Source: Alicyclobacillus_A sp963788285 (lineage in GTDB: Bacteria; Bacillota; Bacilli; Alicyclobacillales; Alicyclobacillaceae). Taken from it: 64,000 bases of DNA. A program made the translations under genes and the position numbers. The notes under the pieces were generated by a model. The model was not told the DNA's origin. It was given only the letters and a program-made list of their open reading frames with translations, and did not search any database. Each line of letters opens with the position of its first letter. Position 1 is the stretch's first letter. The stretch covers positions 558,001-622,000 of the forward strand of contig CAWBGB010000007.1 in assembly GCA_963788285.1 (NCBI GenBank), read 5' to 3'. This document shows positions 8,342-16,220 of the stretch, piece after piece.

Positions 8342-10264
8342 CACCACGCTGGAGAGCAATCTGCGCAGCACGGGTGCAAACGCATCTGCCACTTGCTCTA
8401 CGTTGGTCACGGTCACGGCACCGGGACCGTAGATGTCTCCAATGGCCTTCTTAGCACTCGCTGTCCCGTGTCCTCCGGTCAAGAACAGGTTGACCACCTG
8501 GATCCCTTGCCGCCGGGCTTCTAACACGGCTTGGTGCGTATCGTAAACCCCGGTGTTTTCGTAGTTCAACGCGGCCGGTTCGCCGTCCGAAAACACAATG
8601 AGAAACTTCCTCCGCTCAGGGCGCCTCACGAGTTGCTGTGCCATGATGCGAATGGCGTATCCATCCCGGTTGTCGAGATGGGACTCCAATTGGCATATGG
8701 TTGGTCCCACAGATTGCTTGAGACACTCTTCGAAATCGATAACAGGTTGGAACAGTGTGAGCGATGCATCGGATCGGACGCCTGCTGTGTCTTCCCAGAA
8801 ACCGACGACAGAGTGGACCACCCGCAGCGCTTTCAACGTTTCGTGAAACAAGGTCACACCGAGCCGAGTTTCTTCCATTCGGTCGAACATGGACCCTGAG
8901 CAGTCGACCAGCAGCACGAACGCGGCATCCCATTCATGGGTCGGGCTCTGCTTCTTCCGAAACATACGCGGTGTCGGGTCTATCACGGCGCGTACCAGTT
9001 TCGTGCTGAGACGCCCCGCTAACAACCATTCGCGCCGCCCAGTTTGTTTCGGTTGCAACTTTGCTTCGAGAATATGTTTGAGTCGCAATGTCAATGGAGC
9101 CACCACATCCACCATGTCTGCGTACGCCGTGAAATCCGTTTTCGACGGTTGTAGGCGGGGGAGGAATCGGTGCTGGACAGACGTCTTCGGCACCTGGCGG
9201 TTTTTGTCTGAACGGATGGAGCCGCTTCTTCGCACGGAGGGTATTGCATCCTCCGCAACGTCGTGTTGTGCCGCAGATTGTGAGGCGCCTTGTACGATAT
9301 CCGACAACGTGGCGACCTGGTCGTCTCCTTCTTTCCAAGTGTCAGCTCGTTGGTTGGAAGGAGTTCCGCGTTCTAGGTTCATCTGTAATCGATTGCCTGC
9401 TTCATCTTCTGTCTCGCGGTGCCACATCTCAATCTGCTCGTCGATGCGGTTGACCTCATCTGTTGGTGCCGTCGTTTCTGAGATGTCGTTGTCGAGCTTG
9501 TTTGTACGCACGATGTCCGCGAAGGTTTCGGCGTCATCAATGGAGTCGTCCGCGGCGTTGTGCTGGTGAGTGAGGAAATACGTGGCTTTCACGTCTTCCT
9601 GCAGCATTGGAGACACTCTCGTCAGAAAATGCTGGCATGCGGCAGCAATGTCAGCGGTGGCATGGGCTCTTGTTATGTCTGTCACCAGAGCGTCGACGTG
9701 CATTCTGGCCCAATCCAGTTCGGGCGGCAAGTTCGCCTCCGGTGGCTCCTTTTCTAACGTGGCCACCAATTGCTGATACAGATGAAGCACCAGTACATCT
9801 GCAAGGTGCCCTTGGCGCGTGCGGATGGCTTGTTGTTGCGCTGCAAATTTTCGATATAAATGATGCCGCACGGCAAAAGCACGAGCTGTCCCCGGGCGGA
9901 TCTTGCGGCAGATCCGCTCCAATCGAATGTCTTCACACAGTGCAAACAGCTGGTTGGCCAAGCTTGGCAGCGGATATCTGGCGTTTAGATACCGGCGAGT
10001 CTCATCGGCACTGGAAAACCAGGCGTTGCCGATGGCGCGCAGATACACGTCACTCTTCATGCCAACGAGGCGTTGCTGTTCACCAAAGCGCTCCCAGAAC
10101 GTGCTCACCGTCAATCGATTTCGACTTTCGTCGTACAACGCGTGTAGTCCAAATTCGAGTTGTAGTTCTGGATTGCGTGTGAGAACTCTGGCGAGATCCA
10201 GAAGTTGCATGTGCACTTTGGCCGGGATCCGCTCGCTTTCATCCGGAACATCGAAAAACTTCAT
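8339..10264 (-). CDS. VWA-domain protein, NorD/CbbO-like activator
   Basis: A 641-aa cytoplasmic protein with a helical N-terminal half, a charged low-complexity linker (about residues 240-360) and a C-terminal von Willebrand A domain. The MIDAS metal site DCSGS is at about 454-458, followed by FSDGEPAALNYE. In the NorQ/NorD and CbbQ/CbbO families a MoxR-type AAA+ ATPase and a VWA protein together remodel or insert metal into a client enzyme. The MoxR gene lies 58 nt upstream in the same operon. The frame opens much earlier, but AGGTAGG lies 9 nt before the ATG at 10264. No client enzyme gene is adjacent. Confidence 0.85.
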   Translation of the reverse strand: MKFFDVPDESERIPAKVHMQLLDLARVLTRNPELQLEFGLHALYDESRNRLTVSTFWERFGEQQRLVGMKSDVYLRAIGNAWFSSADETRRYLNARYPLPSLANQLFALCEDIRLERICRKIRPGTARAFAVRHHLYRKFAAQQQAIRTRQGHLADVLVLHLYQQLVATLEKEPPEANLPPELDWARMHVDALVTDITRAHATADIAAACQHFLTRVSPMLQEDVKATYFLTHQHNAADDSIDDAETFADIVRTNKLDNDISETTAPTDEVNRIDEQIEMWHRETEDEAGNRLQMNLERGTPSNQRADTWKEGDDQVATLSDIVQGASQSAAQHDVAEDAIPSVRRSGSIRSDKNRQVPKTSVQHRFLPRLQPSKTDFTAYADMVDVVAPLTLRLKHILEAKLQPKQTGRREWLLAGRLSTKLVRAVIDPTPRMFRKKQSPTHEWDAAFVLLVDCSGSMFDRMEETRLGVTLFHETLKALRVVHSVVGFWEDTAGVRSDASLTLFQPVIDFEECLKQSVGPTICQLESHLDNRDGYAIRIMAQQLVRRPERRKFLIVFSDGEPAALNYENTGVYDTHQAVLEARRQGIQVVNLFLTGGHGTASAKKAIGDIYGPGAVTVTNVEQVADAFAPVLRRLLSSVV

Positions 10265-10322
10265 GACCATCATCCTACCTACATGCTTGACCTGGGTAGT
10301 ACATGCATCATCCTGGCGGACA

Positions 10323-11273
10323 TTAAGCAAACAGCGTCTCCGCGATGTTCTCGACCGCCAGCTGTTCTCTCTCGTCGTCCAACTTCGTCGTAATGGCTCG
10401 CTGGATGGCGCGACGCGGCGGCATATAGACGGAGAGATCGGCAGCGTCAATCAACGCTCGAATCGAGGCTGCCTCATCGGGGAGTTGCCCGAGTTCCACC
10501 TGCTTCACTAAGTCCGCAGACAGCTGCACAAAACCGTCAAGGAGTTTCTCGTCCTTTAGGCTGCTGGCTTGTCGCAGCAACTGTTTCAGATTATCCCCTT
10601 GCAGATACGGCACTTCAATCACTACAAATCGGTTCTTCAGCGCTTCGTTGAGCGGAACTGTTCCGATGTAACCGACGTTGATGGCCGCGATAACGCGGAA
10701 GGATTCGTCAGCGCGCACGACCTCCCCAGTAAACGGGTTGGCAACGCTTCGGCGGTAGTCGAGGACCCCGTTGAGCACAGGTAGGGTTTCCGGCTTCGCC
10801 ATGTTCACTTCGTCGATGTATAGAACGTGCCCTGAGGTCATGGCCTTGACCACTGGGCCTGGAATAAATTCGATGGATTGCTTGGAGCCGTCGTGAGTCA
10901 GTGTCTTGAAGCCGAGCAGTGCTTCAATGTCAAGGTCTGTAGAACAGTTGATACTGTGCATGGGTTGTGCAAACAGCCAGGACAACGTCTCGGCAAGTCT
11001 GGTTTTGCCGCAGCCTGTGGGTCCTTTCAGAAGTATGTTCTTCCCTAATGCAAACGCTACGACGGCGTCGTACAACACGGACGGATTGGGCGGTGTGTAA
11101 CCCGGTCGTCCAAGCAGTGCAAGGTCTTCTGGAGAGAGCGCGGATCGGATGGATTTCGCCGCCTCCAGTGCGTTTTGTATATGGTCAGGCAGGTCGGTCT
11201 GAAATAGATCATTCCACATGGTCATGACATCCTTCTGGGTTAGATTGTTCTCTTTCATGTTACTCGTCTTCAT
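10323..11273 (-). CDS. MoxR-family AAA+ ATPase (NorQ/CbbQ-like)
   Basis: A roughly 316-aa ATPase with Walker A GPTGCGKT near residue 84, Walker B HVLYIDEVNMAKPE near 150, sensor 1 (FRVIAAINVGY) and an arginine finger region (LNEALKNRF). It is expected to form a ring that works with the VWA protein encoded next. The start is uncertain: ATGs at 11273 and 11258 are both possible. GGAGG sits directly before the first, which is too close, and 15 nt before the second, which is far. The pair matches the general MoxR-VWA arrangement, and its substrate is unknown. Confidence 0.88.
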   Translation of the reverse strand: MKTSNMKENNLTQKDVMTMWNDLFQTDLPDHIQNALEAAKSIRSALSPEDLALLGRPGYTPPNPSVLYDAVVAFALGKNILLKGPTGCGKTRLAETLSWLFAQPMHSINCSTDLDIEALLGFKTLTHDGSKQSIEFIPGPVVKAMTSGHVLYIDEVNMAKPETLPVLNGVLDYRRSVANPFTGEVVRADESFRVIAAINVGYIGTVPLNEALKNRFVVIEVPYLQGDNLKQLLRQASSLKDEKLLDGFVQLSADLVKQVELGQLPDEAASIRALIDAADLSVYMPPRRAIQRAITTKLDDEREQLAVENIAETLFA

Positions 11274-11518
11274 CCTCCATCGTCTATTGTAGTGAAATCC
11301 CATCCGTACCACAGAAGAGTCGCTTGACTAGGAAAGTAGACAGCAATCGATTGGCTCATTAACTAAAATATCCCTTATGAACAGGTATGGCCGAGTCACG
11401 CGAGAATAGGGGTACAATGATATTGTGGTATTTGTTTCACAGGGTTTCGTGTGAATGTAGAACTGCACGGGATGATTCGTGTGTTTTTATTCAACGTGGT
11501 GTTTTCAGGCATCGAGAG

Positions 11519-11773
11519 GTGATCACCATCGGGATTATCGTCGTAGAAGTGTGCGATGGCAATCTATTAAGTCGTATCGATTTGGAACAGCTTGAGGCAG
11601 AGTATCCCGAGGTGGCCGTGTTGCGGAGCGAGTGTCTCAGCTTTTGTGGGCTGTGCAGAGTCAGGCCATACGCACTGGTTAATGGACAACGAATCTATGC
11701 GAACACTGTGGAGGAATGCCTCACGTTGATTCGCGCGGCCATTGAACGTGAACTGGCTGCATTGCGGGACTGA
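11519..11773 (+). CDS. DUF1450 family protein (YuzB-like)
   Basis: An 84-aa protein resembling the DUF1450/YuzB family. It has a cysteine-containing N-terminal strand (IIVVEVCDGN), a central ECLSFCGLCRVRPYALVNG with three closely spaced cysteines, and a helical C-terminus. The family looks like a minimal thioredoxin/ferredoxin fold; function is unknown. The frame is open further upstream to 11387, but that part is not protein-like. GTG at 11519 is a guess, with GAGAGG overlapping it. No operon partner is seen. Confidence 0.7.
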   Translation: MITIGIIVVEVCDGNLLSRIDLEQLEAEYPEVAVLRSECLSFCGLCRVRPYALVNGQRIYANTVEECLTLIRAAIERELAALRD

Positions 11774-11859
11774 CGAATGATAAGTGATTGTTGTGGGATC
11801 GGTTCCATCTATATGCTCACTCTCGAAACTTGTGTAGGATGGGCAGACGGGCAGGTTTC

Positions 11860-12349
11860 ATCTGTCAAAGAACGTTATGGGAGACAATTTGGGTTTGTCG
11901 GCCGTCTTTTGCGTTCAGTTTGCGTGGGTCTTTGGTGGATGCCTTGAGACAGCGAAAGGCGTATCGTTCGGATCTTTCACTGGTGGCTGTACATGAAGGC
12001 ACCATCATTGGGCACGTGCTGTTCAATCATTTGCAATTACACGTTGGTGGGCTGCTGTTGAATGGTCCTTCTGTCCCCCATCGCCGTCCACCCTTACCAT
12101 CAGAAGTCTGGAATCGGACAACAGTTGAACTGCGAAGGGCATCTCCGGGCTACGGAGCTCGGTTACCAGTGTTCCATGGTAATTGGACATCCTTCCTACT
12201 ATCCGAAGTTTGGGTATATGACAAACATGTACGGAACTTATTGTGAACAGATTACTGTGTCGGACAATCCGGGCGTCGCAACCTCGGCGGAAGAGAGACG
12301 CCAAGAGCAGTCCGACTTGGTTGCATTGCGCTCCATGTGGGAGTTGTGA
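11860..12349 (+). pseudogene. Broken GNAT acetyltransferase (YhbS-like)
   Basis: The first part reads ALRQRKAYRSDLSLVAVHEG and GTIIGHVLFNHLQLHVGG in one frame. The acetyl-CoA-binding part, PIAVHPYHQKSGIGQQL, and the family signature MVIGHPSYYPKFGYM follow in the next frame after about 12065. A frameshift therefore splits the domain. The N-terminus before 11900 is also poor. It resembles COG3153-type N-acetyltransferases. The same frame continues beyond its stop into further decayed coding DNA. Confidence 0.75.
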
Positions 12350-12352
12350 TTT

Positions 12353-12766
12353 GCCGACGTAGATCTTGCCATTGAACCTGGGGGCTCTGTGGTCGATTGG
12401 ATAGCCAATGGTACGCGTGTCAAGGCATCGGTGGTCTCCATCGACGACCAGATTGCCGGCTAGGTTCGGTATGTACTGGAACAGCCGGACAGAATGATCA
12501 GCTTTCTCGCTAGAGACACGCAAGCGGTTTCCACCTTGCTACACCATATGGTAAATAAAGAGAGAGTTGCGGATGCACAGAACTGTGCGTTACCAGTCCC
12601 TTCGGGGGCAGCCGTCACAAAATCCATGCTACAGGTACCGTATCGACCCGTTGTGAAGACTTGGGAAGCGGGGATGGTCAAGATTCTCAACCCGGACTAT
12701 CACTACATCACGAGTTACTGTACCGAGGTACGCGATGGCCAACGGGAGACGGGAAATGTGGTGTGA
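12353..12766 (+). pseudogene. Decayed coding stretch, unrecognised
   Basis: A single frame reads like protein from ADVDLAIEPGGSVVDWIANG through a lone TAG at about 12461, then VRYVLEQPD and on to ILNPDYHYITSY before stopping at 12766. I do not recognise the family. It follows the GNAT relic in the same frame, separated by one stop. It may be one damaged gene or the tail of a larger locus. Confidence 0.35.
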
Positions 12767-13073
12767 CCTGTGGAAATCGACCTCCTCTAAGACTCATTGT
12801 ACGGTGCGATTTTGCAAATCGCTGATAACCGAACCCACCTCGGGATACACTTCTGACACGCGCATTCGAAGTGGGAGAGGAGTGTTGGCTGTGAAACCCG
12901 ACAGGCACTGTGGAGAAACGATATTATCTGAAGACGACATTGTGAAATTGCAGATGGTCGAGGCTTTGCCGGAAGAAACGTCTGCTCGAAAGGCAAAGCG
13001 CGAGATTCCGGACATGAGTGTGGGGTGGTACACCAGTCCCATGCGTTCCGAGTACAGCGAAGACGAATATTGA
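12735..13073 (+). CDS. Hypothetical protein, doubtful
   Basis: A 112-aa frame with charged composition, including GETILSEDDIVKLQMVEALP and PEETSARKAKREIPDM. No family is recognised and no clear ribosome binding site is present. It is listed mainly because a strong hairpin terminator follows its stop within 25 nt. It may be part of the same decayed stretch that precedes it. Confidence 0.3.
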   Translation: MANGRREMWCDLWKSTSSKTHCTVRFCKSLITEPTSGYTSDTRIRSGRGVLAVKPDRHCGETILSEDDIVKLQMVEALPEETSARKAKREIPDMSVGWYTSPMRSEYSEDEY

Positions 13074-13092
13074 CACAAAGAAGATTGAAACA

Positions 13093-13131
13093 AAGAAGAA
13101 GATCGCCTTTGTAGGCGGTCTTCTTTGCCGA
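13093..13131. terminator. Bidirectional terminator
   Basis: AAGAAGATCGCC, a short loop, then GGCGGTCTTCTT. The minus-strand side continues into T-rich sequence, as expected for the end of the aroF operon. The plus side ends in CTTCTTT. Confidence 0.75.
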
Positions 13132-13152
13132 TATGACACACACAGCCCTCTA

Positions 13153-13512
13153 TTACCTATCTTGGGACGCATTGAATCCATCCAACTTAGCCTCAAGCTT
13201 TGATATGTCTTCCGCGTGTGAAGACCGTGCCAATCCGGCTTCGGCTTGCAACCGACAGGATTCCGCGTGAATCATTTGACACAATCGAACCACAAACTCT
13301 CTGCTTAGCCCGTAGGATTCTCCCAACTGAAGGTAGTGTTGTTCTACGACAGCTGCCCTGTTTGGTTGGTACACCGGAGCTTTTATTTTGCGCTTGACCG
13401 CCGCTACTTTCGTAGTCAGCTGGAAGCGGCGGTGCAGGCACTCGAGCAACTCATGGTCTAACGCATCAATCTGTTGCCGGTATACATCCAACAGCGTGCG
13501 ACCGTCATCCAT
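13153..13512 (-). CDS. Chorismate mutase, AroQ type
   Basis: A 119-aa all-helical chorismate mutase, converting chorismate to prephenate on the way to phenylalanine and tyrosine. The first helix contains YRQQIDALDHELLECLHRRF, and the second part KVAAVKRKIKAPVYQPNR carries the expected Lys/Arg residues. AGAGGT lies 8 nt before the ATG at 13512, and that ATG overlaps the end of the DAHP synthase frame (ATGGATGA), so the two are translationally coupled. A longer frame from 13533 is possible but has no better site. It ends near a bidirectional terminator. Confidence 0.9.
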   Translation of the reverse strand: MDDGRTLLDVYRQQIDALDHELLECLHRRFQLTTKVAAVKRKIKAPVYQPNRAAVVEQHYLQLGESYGLSREFVVRLCQMIHAESCRLQAEAGLARSSHAEDISKLEAKLDGFNASQDR

Positions 13513-14362
13513 GAACTGGTACCTCTTTGACATTCGCGTCGGCCCAAGACACGAGGGTTTCCATTCGTCTCATCAGGTGCCCAAACTCGTCTGGCGTCAG
13601 GCTTTGCTGACCGTCCGAAAGGGCGGTTTCGGGGGAAGTATGCACTTCCAGCATGAGTCCATCAGCGCCTGCAGCCACCGTAGCCAGACTCATCGCCGAA
13701 ACGTACCGCGCCACGCCGGTTCCGTGACTGGGATCTACAATGATGGGGAGGTGGCTGAGCTCCTTCACCACTGGCACAGCGTTCAGGTCTAATGTGTTGC
13801 GGGTATATGTTTCGAATGTGCGGATTCCCCGTTCACATAACACGACGTTGGGATTTCCTTCGTTGAGAATGTATTCAGCAGACAACAGCCATTCTTCAAT
13901 GGTGGCGGCCAGTCCTCGCTTCAGGATGACCGGTTTGGTCGTCTTCCCGACGGCTTTGAGCAGCGGGTAGTTTTGCATATTTCTTGCACCGATTTGCAGG
14001 ACGTCCACGTATTCGCATATCATGGATAGGTTTTCAATGTCCATGACTTCTGAGACGACAGGGAGACCTGTCACCTGTCCTGCCTCGGACAGAAATTGCA
14101 GTCCAATTTCTCCAAGCCCCTGAAAGGAGTAGGGGGAGCTCCGTGGTTTAAACGCGCCTCCGCGCAGCATATGTGCGCCGAGTTTCTGGACCTTTTGAGC
14201 GATGTCCAGGATCTGATCACGACTTTCCACAGAACACGGGCCGGCGATGACGATGGGGGTGAAGTCGCCGATAGCAAGGCGGCCTACCTGTACCACTGTG
14301 GACTCTGGATGAAACATTCGACTGGCCAACTTGTAAGCACACTGGACTGGACGTGTGGTCAC
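13505..14362 (-). CDS. aroF: 3-deoxy-7-phosphoheptulonate synthase, type I-beta
   Basis: First enzyme of the shikimate pathway, condensing PEP with erythrose 4-phosphate. A 285-aa single-domain KDO8P-like DAHP synthase without a fused regulatory domain. Visible motifs are VIAGPCSVES, LRGGAFKPRSSPYSFQG, QIGARNMQNYPLL, VILKRG, CERGIRTFE and the metal-binding IVDPSHGTG. The start is GTG at 14362, with AAAGGAGG 8 nt upstream. In Bacillus-type relatives chorismate mutase is fused at the N-terminus; here a separate AroQ gene follows and overlaps it. The operon is preceded by a stack of T-box elements reading phenylalanine. Confidence 0.95.
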   Translation of the reverse strand: MTTRPVQCAYKLASRMFHPESTVVQVGRLAIGDFTPIVIAGPCSVESRDQILDIAQKVQKLGAHMLRGGAFKPRSSPYSFQGLGEIGLQFLSEAGQVTGLPVVSEVMDIENLSMICEYVDVLQIGARNMQNYPLLKAVGKTTKPVILKRGLAATIEEWLLSAEYILNEGNPNVVLCERGIRTFETYTRNTLDLNAVPVVKELSHLPIIVDPSHGTGVARYVSAMSLATVAAGADGLMLEVHTSPETALSDGQQSLTPDEFGHLMRRMETLVSWADANVKEVPVHG

Positions 14363-14397
14363 GACAATCTCCTCCTTTGGTTTGACTGGTTATAAAC

Positions 14398-14470
14398 AAA
14401 AAAATCTCGTCCGGTTAGGGACGAGATCTTCTCGCGGTACCACCCTATTTGTCGGCTGACGCCTCTTGCA
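14398..14470 (-). ncRNA. Orphan T-box antiterminator/terminator module
   Basis: On the minus strand it contains TAGGGTGGTACCGCG, the T-box sequence that pairs with the tRNA acceptor end, followed by the terminator arms ATCTCGTCCC/GGGACGAGAT type and a run of seven Ts. Only about 50 nt separate it from the terminator of the full T-box upstream, too little for a Stem I. It therefore lacks a specifier loop. It is the last element before aroF. Confidence 0.8.
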
Positions 14471-14493
14471 CTGAGAGGGTTGGTAGGAATCAT

Positions 14494-14757
14494 AAAACCT
14501 CGTCCAGATAGGGACGAGGTTGTCGTGGTACCACCCTACTGCAAGGCGTCAATGCCTTTCACTTCGTTGGGATAACGGAAACACTGGGATGCTTCCGGTG
14601 CAGACTACTAACCCAGAGGCGTTCACCTGACAGCTCCGGAGTGAACTTCGACGCTTTTTCAGTCCGGTTCGCACCATTCACCGGCTCTCTGCACTGAATA
14701 CGGCGTCTACTCTCTCCATCGAGGCTTTTTGTATATTCGTTGTTTTTCGAACGCAAG
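14494..14757 (-). ncRNA. T-box leader 2 (phenylalanine specifier)
   Basis: A complete T-box riboswitch on the minus strand. Stem I contains the AGAGAG region and GGTGCGAACCGG, then GAAGTTCACTCC, where the codon position reads TTC (Phe; complement at 14643-14645). The antiterminator is TAGGGTGGTACCACG, followed by the terminator AACCTCGTCC...GGACGAGGTTTT. Uncharged tRNA-Phe would be expected to favour read-through. The T-box core differs slightly from its neighbours (ACG instead of GCG). Confidence 0.85.
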
Positions 14758-14814
14758 TGACATGAGTGGCGCTAAACAGTTTCCATTGCTCTTTTGCAAA
14801 TCGTTGGGATAACA

Positions 14815-15065
14815 AAAAATCTCGTCCCACAAGGGACGAGATTGAACTCGCGGTACCACCCTACATGAAGGCATGTGCCTTCACTTCATTGAGATAACGA
14901 AAACATCGAATGGTTTCCGGCGCAGGCTAGTGACCTCAAGGGCGTTCACCTGGCAGCTCAGGAGTGAACTTCCGGCATCTGCTTCAGGTCGGTTTGCACC
15001 ATCCACCGACTCTCTGCGCTGAAACAAATCCGTACTCTCTCCATCTCAGCCATCGTGATATGAAG
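14815..15065 (-). ncRNA. T-box leader 1 (phenylalanine specifier)
   Basis: The promoter-proximal full T-box on the minus strand. GGAGAGAGTACGG starts Stem I, followed by GGTGCAAACCGACC, then GAAGTTCACTCCTGAGC with TTC at the specifier position (complement at 14966-14968), TAGGGTGGTACCGCG and the terminator ATCTCGTCCC...GGGACGAGAT with a T-run. About 60 nt separate it from T-box 2. Both full copies read the same codon, so this is a duplicated sensor rather than a two-amino-acid gate. Confidence 0.88.
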
Positions 15066-15244
15066 TTTGAGTAAAACTTTACCGCATGTGTACAGTTGTG
15101 TCAATAGGGAAAATGGCACAATGGGTATCAACATCGCACCCATATATAGATTGGCACCGGAAGATTCCTTCCATAAATCAGCACGTTGCTTGGCGTTGCA
15201 GAGGGCACGGTGAAAGAGAGTTGCTAACGGCGTCATCGATGTGA

Positions 15245-16141
15245 TCATTCGGCAACGAGGCTCTTGTGAATCCAAATGGCTGCTTGTGAACCTTCGCCCA
15301 TGGCGATGGTGACCTGTTCCGAGTGGGCTACGACGTCGCCGGCTGCCCACACGAAGGGGACGTTGGTCATTTTCGTGCGAGGGTCGACGAGGATGTGTTT
15401 GTTTTCCAACAGCTCTACGCCGAGTTGCTTTGCGAGGGCAGAGTGTACAACGTTTCCGCCGAAGGCGATGAATCCCCGCTCGGCCATGATTCGCGCTCCG
15501 TCTTGCAGGACCACTCCGTGGATGTTGGCCCCTTCGGTAATGACTTCCACAATCGGTTTGGCGAGGTATTCAATGGATTCCTTGCGAAGTTGGTCCAAGA
15601 TTGGCGCATCCACGGGGGTCTGTTGATGATTAATGTAGACCAAATCGCGCGACCAGTACGTCAACGTGAGAGCCATGTTTGCTCCGACGTTGCCAGCTCC
15701 AAGGACCAGTGTACGCTTGTTGGTAATTTCGTACCCATCACAATCTGGGCACACGTACACCGTGACGCCCAGGCACTCGTGTACTTGCGGCAGAATCGGG
15801 ATGTTGTCGGAAATTCCCGTCGAAATGAGGAGTCGCTTGCATTCGTAGTGACTGCCGCTTCGACAAGCCAGTCGAAAGTTGTCGTCGTCGCTGTTCGCCT
15901 CATCCACCGTATCTGCGACAAACTCCACGCCGAGTGTCTCTGCTTGTCGTCTACCTATGTCCCGCAGTGCCTGTCCGCTGATTCCGTTTGGCCACCCCAA
16001 GAGATTATGATAGCTTCGGCACAAAGACGAACGCCCGCTATTTGAGTCAATGACGAGCACTCGATGGCGATAGCGACCCAACTGGATGGCCGCCTGAAGT
16101 CCCGCAATCCCTCCGCCCATCACGATACAGTCATAACGCAC
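15245..16141 (-). CDS. Thioredoxin-reductase-like FAD/NAD(P) oxidoreductase
   Basis: A 298-aa flavoprotein of the class II pyridine nucleotide-disulfide family. The N-terminal FAD motif is CIVMGGGIAGLQAA, the redox pair is in YVCPDCDGYE near residue 130 (CxxC as in thioredoxin reductase), the NAD(P) loop is TLVLGAGNVGANMA, and the C-terminal FAD motif is FVWAAGDV. Ferredoxin-NADP reductases lack the CxxC, so a disulfide substrate is likely. The start is taken as GTG at 16141 with GGAAGGGG 9 nt upstream, although the frame opens earlier. The physiological partner is unknown; no thioredoxin gene is adjacent. It follows prfC in the same direction. Confidence 0.85.
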   Translation of the reverse strand: MRYDCIVMGGGIAGLQAAIQLGRYRHRVLVIDSNSGRSSLCRSYHNLLGWPNGISGQALRDIGRRQAETLGVEFVADTVDEANSDDDNFRLACRSGSHYECKRLLISTGISDNIPILPQVHECLGVTVYVCPDCDGYEITNKRTLVLGAGNVGANMALTLTYWSRDLVYINHQQTPVDAPILDQLRKESIEYLAKPIVEVITEGANIHGVVLQDGARIMAERGFIAFGGNVVHSALAKQLGVELLENKHILVDPRTKMTNVPFVWAAGDVVAHSEQVTIAMGEGSQAAIWIHKSLVAE

Positions 16142-16220
16142 ATGCGGACGCCCCTTCCTGCTATCGTTTCCCATCAGGGTTCCCCGCAAATGTCCCAATT
16201 ACGCAGAAACTGGGATTGCT

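Noticed and set aside
15323..16045. A 240-codon plus-strand open frame
   Set aside because: Antisense to the flavoprotein gene, where FAD, CxxC and NAD motifs are intact.
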